Of a stretch of DNA of 25,483 bases, positions 17,931 to 23,878 are shown one piece after another (within the stretch, counting starts at the first letter, position 1; every line of letters starts with the position of its first letter). The stretch lies in assembly GCA_004558955.1 (NCBI GenBank), contig SFZC01000041.1:1-25483 (forward strand), written 5' to 3'. The position numbers were made by a program, and so were the translations under genes. The stretch comes from a bacterium. GTDB taxonomy: Bacteria; Cyanobacteriota; Vampirovibrionia; Gastranaerophilales; Gastranaerophilaceae. The notes under the pieces were generated by a model. It saw nothing but the letters and a program-made list of their open reading frames with translations. It searched no databases and had not been told where the DNA came from.

Positions 17931-18350
17931 TTAATTACATTCGGGTACTGGCGCAATAGTGAATTTTCGACCAGTTCGTGTACCATAATGGTACATTTTG
18001 TAGACAAATGGTTCTTCTATAACTTGAAAGCAATAGTTAGAAAACCATTCCTGTATAATCTCAGGATTAAGTTCAACACTTTCAGTTCCATATCTATAGC
18101 TTAAAACGCCACCGCGATAATCTTCATATGTGGACTCAATCGTGTTATAATCTGCATCTGTGTAAAAAATAACGCAAGGGCGATAGCCACTCCATGCCCG
18201 ATTTTCTATTTTCTTGCCTAATGCTTCGCAAAAATTTAGCGTGTCTTTGCGAAGTTCCTGCTTTCGGCGTTCTTCCGCCATACGTTTAGCTTCTTCCTGT
18301 TCTGCTACTACTTTTGCTGAAATTGTGATTAAATCCATTGCGCATTTCAT
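17931..18350 (-). CDS. Hypothetical protein with an N-terminal coiled-coil, 139 aa
   Basis: ATG 18350 has GGAGG 8 nt upstream. Residues 14-40 are Ala/Glu/Lys/Arg-rich (Glu-Glu-Ala-Lys-Arg-Met-Ala-Glu-Glu-Arg-Arg-Lys) and should form a helix or coiled coil. The rest is a mixed domain with several Tyr. No family recognised. Second gene of a unit with 18355-18525, 4 bp apart. Confidence 0.75.
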   Translation of the reverse strand: MKCAMDLITISAKVVAEQEEAKRMAEERRKQELRKDTLNFCEALGKKIENRAWSGYRPCVIFYTDADYNTIESTYEDYRGGVLSYRYGTESVELNPEIIQEWFSNYCFQVIEEPFVYKMYHYGTRTGRKFTIAPVPECN

Positions 18351-18354
18351 TTTT

Positions 18355-18525
18355 TTATCCCTCCATATGGTAATCAAGTATCATATTGTTGCTTGCATTG
18401 CATATAGCCGCCGAACAATGAAATAAGTCGGCAAGTGAGCACATATCGGCATATATTACGCCTGCGGCATCATCGCCACATATACGATGCACAGGCTCAT
18501 TATTGAGATAGATTAAATATTCCAT
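18355..18525 (-). CDS. Hypothetical small protein, 56 aa
   Basis: GGAGG lies 8 nt before ATG 18525, and the end contains the ribosome binding site of the next gene. Four Cys, spread through the chain, with no clear zinc spacing. No family recognised. First gene of the unit with 17931-18350. Confidence 0.65.
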   Translation of the reverse strand: MEYLIYLNNEPVHRICGDDAAGVIYADMCSLADLFHCSAAICNASNNMILDYHMEG

Positions 18526-18553
18526 TTGAAAACCTCCGTCCTTTGATGATGCT

Positions 18554-18582
18554 ATATTACCATACTATAATGCATTTGTCCA
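18554..18582 (-). promoter_or_regulatory. Promoter of the 18355/17931 unit
   Basis: TGGACA (18577-18582), 17 bp, TAATAT (18554-18559), extended TGG. Less perfect than most. Confidence 0.65.
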
Positions 18583-18736
18583 GTAGCAAATGCTACAGTT
18601 TACGATTTTTTTATTCGTTAATTTGCACAAATGATTAAATCAATTTTTGTATAAATTTATTTTTTAACAAAGCTCGAGTTTCGGGATGCCGACTTATGAA
18701 AAAATTAACAATTTATGTTCTGTAAAAATCTGCATT

Positions 18737-18851
18737 GTTAAATATTTCACAATCGGCGGCTGGTTACAAATAGTTACGGTTTTAGGATGTTTGTTAGTTA
18801 ATTAATTAACGATGTGGCGCCGCCAAAAATTGCTATTGTTAAATATTTCAC
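18737..18851. repeat. Cluster of three 14-bp dyads
   Basis: GTTAAATATTTCAC 18737-18750, GTTAATTAATTAAC 18797-18810, GTTAAATATTTCAC 18838-18851. The first and third are identical, including flanking ATT and AA. Confidence 0.7.
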
Positions 18852-18904
18852 AAACACCGGCAATTGACAATTATTTACAATTTAGAACGATGCCGCGCCA
18901 CATA

Positions 18905-18937
18905 AGAAATTGAGCGGCTTTGTTATTGCCGCTCAAT
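18905..18937 (-). terminator. Terminator of the 18952 gene
   Basis: 10-bp stem ATTGAGCGGC / GCCGCTCAAT, then TTTCTT on -. Confidence 0.75.
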
Positions 18938-18951
18938 AAACATATATCATT

Positions 18952-19263
18952 TTATTTTTCTCTCTTTGCCTTTTTGAGCATTTCAAGCGTTTTAGCAATA
19001 TATTCCGTATCGCCGTAATCTGCTACTAACTCCGGCGCTTCATCGTTTCCGGCGCACATATCGTTGATATAATAAACTATACGCTCAACCATAAGACCAT
19101 CGTCTGTCCACCTGTCGGAGATTGTATCCTCGACATCATCATATGCGACATCTTCGTCTTCCCAATACTCGTCATATTTATCATAATATTCAATATCCGC
19201 GGTAATGTAAAAATCTTCGGGACGTTCAATCCAATTTGTATTAATCTCAATAGTATTTTTCAT
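18952..19263 (-). CDS. Very acidic protein, 103 aa
   Basis: Dominated by Asp, Glu and Tyr in the first 60 residues (Tyr-Asp-Lys-Tyr-Asp-Glu-Tyr-Trp-Glu-Asp-Glu-Asp), with a basic last turn. Such charge suggests a DNA mimic or inhibitor of a DNA-binding protein, but this is only an inference from composition. TTGGAGG precedes ATG. Last gene of a three-gene unit 19660, 19317, 18952. Confidence 0.72.
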   Translation of the reverse strand: MKNTIEINTNWIERPEDFYITADIEYYDKYDEYWEDEDVAYDDVEDTISDRWTDDGLMVERIVYYINDMCAGNDEAPELVADYGDTEYIAKTLEMLKKAKREK

Positions 19264-19295
19264 TTTTATTTTCCTCCAATTATTTTCGTTTTAGC

Positions 19296-19321
19296 TAAAG
19301 GCTTGAATTCAAGCCTTTAGC
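19296..19321. repeat. 26-bp perfect palindrome
   Basis: CTAAAGGCTTGAA followed by its exact complement, at the end of the 19317 gene. No T-run follows on either strand, so it is more likely a processing or attenuation hairpin than a terminator. Confidence 0.6.
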
Positions 19322-19625
19322 AATATGCTAACGTCATATTTGCCCACTTGAGTATCGATATTTGATTGTGTGCTCTGCCTATTTCCATTGCTTCCCTTTT
19401 GGTAGATACTCGGAAACTCTTATCTATATAATAGATACCATTTTCAAACCATACTCCACAATTGCCTTGAAACATTTTAACAGCCTTTATAGCCTCTTCA
19501 GCAGTGGTACATTCTACACCATGTGTGGCGACCTGCCAGCCGCTTTTGTATCTGATAGGCTTGCCTGCTTTTAGCGTTAAGCCGTCATTGTTGGTAAGTT
19601 TGCGAATTGAGCGAATATTAATCAT
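19317..19625 (-). CDS. Conserved early protein, 102 aa, paralogue of 16124-16432
   Basis: I chose ATG 19625 with GGAGG 8 nt upstream, which gives the same length as its paralogue. Shared strings include Tyr-Lys-Ser-Gly-Trp-Gln-Val-Ala-Thr, Gly-Asn-Cys-Gly-Val-Trp, Gly-Ile-Tyr-Tyr-Ile-Asp-Lys-Ser and Thr-Lys-Arg-Glu-Ala-Met-Glu-Ile-Gly-Arg. Changes are mostly conservative, so both copies look functional. Function is unknown. Here it sits in a three-gene unit, whereas the other copy is alone. Confidence 0.75.
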   Translation of the reverse strand: MINIRSIRKLTNNDGLTLKAGKPIRYKSGWQVATHGVECTTAEEAIKAVKMFQGNCGVWFENGIYYIDKSFRVSTKREAMEIGRAHNQISILKWANMTLAYC

Positions 19626-19659
19626 TATTTGTTCCTCCATATAGTGGATATTGTCTATA

Positions 19660-19914
19660 TTAAGCAATATCTATAATCTTTATTGTGTTAGTGTTATAAT
19701 CGATGTATACACCAACATCATAATATCCGTGATAAGTAAATGCGGCAAAATTTGTTGCCTCTATTTGCTCTGCCCAATGACTATGCTTCGGCTCTATCTC
19801 ATAGAGTATATATAACAGCTCTTCAAGGTCTTTTGTATCGCCTGCCCAATGAGTCTGTGCAAACTCTATCTGTTTACCGCGCTCATCGTATGATTTAACG
19901 TCCCATGTTTCCAT
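19660..19914 (-). CDS. Hypothetical early protein, 84 aa
   Basis: ATG 19914 has GGAGG upstream (longer frames begin inside the promoter). A soluble protein with Tyr-His-Gly-Tyr-Tyr-Asp-Val-Gly-Val-Tyr near the end and several Trp. No family recognised. First gene of the unit; its promoter spacer carries CCCGGG. Confidence 0.72.
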   Translation of the reverse strand: METWDVKSYDERGKQIEFAQTHWAGDTKDLEELLYILYEIEPKHSHWAEQIEATNFAAFTYHGYYDVGVYIDYNTNTIKIIDIA

Positions 19915-19953
19915 TTTATTGCCTCCATTGCGTTCTCTGTTTTCCATGGTTAG

Positions 19954-19983
19954 AGTATACCACAGCCCGGGCTTATTTGTCAA
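19954..19983 (-). promoter_or_regulatory. Promoter with CCCGGG inside the spacer
   Basis: TTGACA (19978-19983), 18 bp, TATACT (19954-19959). CCCGGG lies at 19966-19971, between the two boxes, unlike the other sites. Confidence 0.75.
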
Positions 19984-20048
19984 CACTTTTTCGCAAATTT
20001 TTTAAAGTTTTTTTAGTGGTTGTATTATAGTTATTTTAGCGATTGTTT

Positions 20049-20108
20049 GTTAATTAACTAACAATGTGTGCCCTTTAATAGTTTTAGGATATTTGTTAAT
20101 AGTTTAAC
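20049..20108. repeat. Two 14-bp dyads
   Basis: GTTAATTAACTAAC 20049-20062 (identical to 15918-15931) and GTTAATAGTTTAAC 20095-20108. Confidence 0.65.
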
Positions 20109-20281
20109 AAACTCTTGTCTATTACACAAAAATCTACATTAGTATTATTTGCGCTAATTAGCATCTTAGCGGCTTAGCACGTTCTGCGCGGTTGAGCGTT
20201 TGCGTGAGCGTTTATACTACTTATTAATATAATTACTCTTATCACGCCTTGAAACCACTTAGAACGCATTGTAACACGTTT

Positions 20282-20314
20282 AAAAAAAGACTTGCCGCAA
20301 TTGGCAAGTCTTAA
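20282..20314 (-). terminator. Terminator of the 20328 gene
   Basis: AAGACTTGCC / GGCAAGTCTT stem with seven T on -. Confidence 0.85.
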
Positions 20315-20327
20315 TTATTTAATTCAA

Positions 20328-20486
20328 TTAATTAAATGCGCAAATTGTCATTGAAATAATAACATTGATTGAAGAAACCAAAGCAAAAAATCGTGCGATT
20401 TTGAATTTGTCCTTAAAGAGTATAGTCAACACAAAAGTAAAAAACGATGCAATGAATGTAATAAATAAAATAACAAAAGCTAACAT
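20328..20486 (-). CDS. Small membrane protein, 52 aa
   Basis: ATG 20486 with AGGGAG upstream. Two hydrophobic segments (about residues 2-21 and 30-50) joined by a basic loop (Phe-Lys-Asp-Lys-Phe-Lys). A holin-like hairpin is possible, but position in an early-type block argues for another role, such as superinfection exclusion. No family recognised. Confidence 0.65.
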   Translation of the reverse strand: MLAFVILFITFIASFFTFVLTILFKDKFKIARFFALVSSINVIISMTICAFN

Positions 20487-20805
20487 TTTTAATTCTCCCT
20501 GCAATAATTGATTTACAATAATCATTTTATCACTTAAAATTAAAATGTCAAGAAAAATTTTAATAATTATTTTGTCAAGTTTTTAACAAACTATTTTTGG
20601 TAATTATTGCGGGGGCTTTGTGGCGCGGTGTCTGTACGCGCTGGCAAAAGCAGGAAGCCTCCACTGGCAATAATTGACAGGATTATATGGTAAAAAAATG
20701 TATCGGGGTTATGTTACAGGATTTGGAAAAATTTAAATCGCTAAAAGGTTTTTGTCTGGTCACAAAAAACACCAAATGATTTTTTTATTTTAAAATACGG
20801 ATAAA
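20487..20805. other. Gene-free stretch
   Basis: Holds the 20328 promoter, one TTTAAATCGCTAAAAG motif (20732-20747) and a GC-richer section (20606-20680) with loose pairing (CTGGCAA / TTGCCAG). I see no gene. Confidence 0.5.
20524..20551 (-). promoter_or_regulatory. Promoter of the 20328 gene
   Basis: TTGACA (20546-20551), 16 bp, TAAAAT (20524-20529). Confidence 0.65.
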
Positions 20806-20868
20806 TTATGTAGTATAACTAATTACAAGTATAATTACAAATATAATGCAAAATATATGCCAAATCAT
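20806..20868 (-). CDS. Possible 20-aa transmembrane peptide
   Basis: AAAAGGAG lies 8 nt before ATG, then 20 codons giving an almost wholly hydrophobic chain (Ile-Ile-Phe-Val-Ile-Ile-Leu-Val-Ile-Ser) and TAA. Size and composition recall type I toxin peptides or tiny membrane effectors. It follows the 20972 gene with a hairpin between. No separate promoter found, so it may depend on read-through. Confidence 0.45.
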   Translation of the reverse strand: MIWHIFCIIFVIILVISYTT

Positions 20869-20938
20869 TTTCTTGTCTCCTTTTCTTAACAGTCTCTAGG
20901 TTTATGCGTAGCGGAAAATTAAATTATATATTTTTCTA

Positions 20939-20985
20939 GGCTTATAATTTAATTTGTAGCGTAGCGGAAAATTAAATTATAAGCC
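20939..20985 (-). terminator. Hairpin over the end of the 20972 gene
   Basis: GGCTTATAATTTAATTT and its complement, 17-bp arms around a 13-nt centre. GCGTAGCGGAAAATTAAATTATA also occurs twice as a direct repeat (about 20906 and 20960). Probably a terminator or attenuator. Confidence 0.6.
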
Positions 20986-21340
20986 AATGCCCATCTTGAA
21001 ACCCTAAATCAATACGATTTTCCACGTCTGCTCCATAAGAGCCATTCTCATATTCATATACACTAGTAATCATAATAGTCGGTTTTTCATGTACTTCCAT
21101 TGGTTGCCAATGATCTATTATTGTCCATCCAATAATACCCTTAGTTTCCCATAGCGAGAAATCCCAAATATCGCCCCAATCGCCATCAACAGCATTTTGT
21201 ATTACAATTGCATTTTTATAAGTATTAACAATCTTTGGCGGCGAAATCAATTTAAGTAATTGTTCTAACATTTCCTCTTGACTTGGGGCCTTTTTAAATA
21301 GCCTGCGCCACAAATTTTTAATTTTATTAATCCAATTCAT
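20972..21340 (-). CDS. Hypothetical protein, 122 aa
   Basis: ATG with GAGGAAA upstream. N-terminal 30 residues are basic and helical (Trp-Arg-Arg-Leu-Phe-Lys-Lys), followed by a Trp-rich beta domain (Trp-Gly-Asp-Ile-Trp-Asp-Phe-Ser-Leu-Trp). No family recognised. Last - strand gene before the divergent late operon; the two promoters are about 19 bp apart back to back. Confidence 0.75.
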   Translation of the reverse strand: MNWINKIKNLWRRLFKKAPSQEEMLEQLLKLISPPKIVNTYKNAIVIQNAVDGDWGDIWDFSLWETKGIIGWTIIDHWQPMEVHEKPTIMITSVYEYENGSYGADVENRIDLGFQDGHWLII

Positions 21341-21369
21341 CTTATTTCCTCTTTTCTTTTTCTATAACT

Positions 21370-21398
21370 ATTATATAAAATTTTTTATTTTTTGTCAA
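21370..21398 (-). promoter_or_regulatory. Promoter of the 20972 gene
   Basis: TTGACA (21393-21398), 17 bp, TATAAT (21370-21375). Confidence 0.85.
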
Positions 21399-21416
21399 TA
21401 TTTCTTTCCATAAGGC

Positions 21417-21445
21417 TTGACATAGTAAAAAATTTTTGTTAGTAT
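21417..21445 (+). promoter_or_regulatory. Promoter of the packaging operon
   Basis: TTGACA (21417-21422), 17 bp, TAGTAT (21440-21445). The -10 departs from consensus, unlike most early promoters. The perfect ribosome binding site AAGGAGGTGA follows at 21465-21474. Confidence 0.7.
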
Positions 21446-21470
21446 AGCATTATGAGAAAAAATTAAGGAG

Positions 21471-22559
21471 GTGAGAAAAATAAAGCTAGATTATTCATTG
21501 GCGAATCCTGAAGATAGAAATGAACTAGTTAAATAGATTTTGGCGGAGACGCCTGAACCTACTGAAAAATATTTAGAAATTTTAGCTGATTATCTTATCT
21601 TGTGCATGGAAAAGCAAGAACGTAAGGAAAAACGTATTCTCACTGAAAATCGTATGAGTACCGTAAATAAACGAGAAACCTCATTTGAAGGACTCGTAGG
21701 TCAATTTGAAAATGGCGAAGATGGTATTTACAATTTAATTACTCAAGATAAAAATATAATATTTCAACCAAAAGTTTCAATAACATAGAAAGACTTAGAA
21801 GAAATACCCTTATTAGCCTAGTTGCGCCAAGCTATTAACATGTGGGAAGCTCGCGCAAAAACTGCCGAAGGTCGAGATGCTTATATTATTAAGCAAACAC
21901 TTATTGATTTGCGTAAAGACCAATATATTATTAAAAATGCTTATCGTCGTCCTATAGTAATGCAAAAATTAACACGTAGTAAAAATCGCATAGCTCTCGA
22001 TGATCTAACCAAAGATTTTGACGAAGATGGTTATCCAATACCACAAGGTATCACTCTAATAGATCCTAAAGTGGTATCTGCTATCCTTTGTAATTATTCA
22101 AAATTAAAACAAGATAGCTATGAAGATTTTGAAGGCGATGTTTGGTATCTTATTTATGATTTTGAAAAAATGTGCGATAAAGCCTTGGCGCCATATCCTC
22201 TACTAATGAGGCTCGTGGAAGAAAAAATTGATGGCAAATCAAATAATGAAATATAGTTAACTCTTCAAAAAGAGTTTGGTATTAAACATTCTCTTGAATA
22301 CATCTCGGCATTATGGCGCAAAAAAATTCCAAATCTGATTGCCTCATGCGCCGAAGATGATTATTTAAATTGGTATTATACAATGTAGGCACCTGGCACT
22401 TATAAAAAATGTTCTCGATGTGGCGAAATAAAATTGGCTCATCCTAAATATTTTAGTTTAAATAAAACTAGTAAAGATGGTTATTATTCTATCTGTAAGA
22501 CTTGCCGAAATAAAAAGTATGGCGAAGCCCGGTCTAGAGCCCGCAAAGCGCAGGTTTAA
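21471..22559 (+). CDS. HTH / zinc-ribbon protein ahead of terminase (five TAG-encoded Gln)
   Basis: Up to 362 aa with TAG at 21534, 21786, 21819, 22254 and 22386 read as Gln; stop TAA. The start is unclear: GTG 21471 touches the AAGGAGG, while ATA 21480 has ideal spacing, so an AUA start is possible. Residues about 260-295 look like a helix-turn-helix (Lys-Ser-Asn-Asn-Glu-Ile-x10-Phe-Gly-Ile-Lys). The C-terminus has Cys-Ser-Arg-Cys-Gly-Glu-Ile-Lys and Cys-Lys-Thr-Cys, a zinc ribbon. Position two genes before the large terminase and the DNA-binding look suggest a small-terminase or packaging-related role, not proven. Confidence 0.65.
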
Positions 22560-22575
22560 CGTTCGGAAAAGCGGT

Positions 22576-22618
22576 CGGCGCCATTTTTTGGACAAAAAGA
22601 TAAAATTGGCGCTATTTT
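22576..22618 (+). terminator. Possible intergenic hairpin
   Basis: GCGCCATTTT pairs with AAAATTGGCGC (one bulge), followed by TATTTTATTTTT. It may partly terminate transcription after the first late gene. Confidence 0.4.
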
Positions 22619-22654
22619 ATTTTTACTATCATATGAAAGGATGTGAAAAAATAA

Positions 22655-23878
22655 ATGGCTGAAAAAATCACTAAGTCAATTTATTGTGAAAAATGTAGCA
22701 AAGTATTGAGTGCTGAAAATTTTTATAAGAGTAAGAATCTTGAGAAGCATCCAAATGGTTATCAAAGTTTGTGTAAGAAATGCGCTACAATGCATGTAGA
22801 TAACTGGAATCCCGATACCTATTTATGGATTCTTGAAGATTGTGATGTTCCATGGGTTCCAAAAGAATGGAATGATTTAATGGCAAAATATGCAAAAGAT
22901 CGCTCTAAAGTTACTGGAACTACTATTGTGGGGCGTTACCTATCTAAAATGAAGTTAAAGCAATATGCTGATTATAGATGGGCGGATACAAATTATTTTA
23001 AAGAAAGAGCAGAAACTGAATTACGTACCTAGATGAAGGCGCAAGGGTATGGCGCTTCCGATATTGATAGCGCTATACAAAAAACAATCTATGATGCTCC
23101 TACTGGCGGCGTTGATGCTCCTCCGCCACCACCTGCGCCGGCGGAAATGAATTCACCATATGATAGTGTAACGGGTGCTCCAACCATGAGTGCCGCTGAA
23201 CTAGGCCTAACTGATGAGGATATTCTTTATCTATCTGTTAAATGGGGTAAATTATATAAGCCTGAAGAATGGGTTTATTTGGAAAAATTATATAACGATA
23301 TGATGGAGTCCTATGATATTCAAACCGCTGGACATATTGATACTTTGAAAATGATTTGTAAAACATCATTGAAGTGTAATTAGTTAGTAGATCTTGGAGA
23401 TGTAGAAGGATTCCAAAAAATGAGTAAAGTCTATAATGACTTGATGAAGAGTGGTAATTTCACCGCTGCTCAAAACAAGATAGATAAAGGTGAATATGTA
23501 GACTCAATCTCTGAATTAGTCTCCATTTGTGAATCGCAAGGATTTATTCCTCGTTATTACACGGATGGTCCTCAAGATAAAGTTGATAGAGTATTACAGG
23601 ATATGCAATCCTATACATACCGTTTGATTATGGAAGAAACTAATTTAAGTAATTTGTTGGAAAATGCTATTAGTCAAATTGAACGAGATAAAGCTAAAGA
23701 AGCTAGTGGCGCGGCCGAGGCTGCGGGAGATGAGTCTAGCCTTGAAGACGAATTATTCCAAGAAGTTAAGCATGTTCGAACTACTGAAGACTATCAAGAT
23801 TTTCAAGACTTTGAAGATGAATTAGAGGAGCAAGATAATTTAACTATTAAAAAATTATTGGGTGAGGAGGAATCATAA
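22655..23878 (+). CDS. Zinc-ribbon protein ahead of terminase, 407 aa (two TAG-encoded Gln)
   Basis: ATG after AAAGGATGTGA; TAG at 23030 and 23381 read as Gln; TAA at 23876-23878 overlaps the terminase ATG. N-terminal zinc ribbon: Cys-Glu-Lys-Cys at about 9-12 and Cys-Lys-Lys-Cys at about 38-41, the same type as at the end of the preceding gene. A Pro-rich linker (six successive Pro near 155) precedes a helical C-terminal half that ends very acidic. Gene order (just before terL, coupled by TAATG) makes a small-terminase or terminase-partner role plausible. Confidence 0.7.

Larger units (their letters stand above)
18526..18951. other. Gene-free regulatory stretch
   Basis: Contains the promoter at 18554, a block (GTATAAATTTATTTTTTAAC near 18650) almost repeating 15866-15885, dyads at 18737, 18797 and 18838, and GGCGGC/GCCGCC-type inverted segments near 18755 and 18820. 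No coding sequence seen. Confidence 0.6.
19915..20327. other. Gene-free regulatory stretch
   Basis: Contains the promoter at 19954, a TTTTAGCGATTG half-motif near 20034, dyads at 20049 and 20095, clustered TTAGC units near 20151-20180 like those near 15950, and the terminator of the 20328 gene. No coding sequence seen. Confidence 0.6.

Noticed and set aside
19296..19321. Palindrome as a terminator
   Set aside because: No T-run on either strand, and a gene of the same unit follows.
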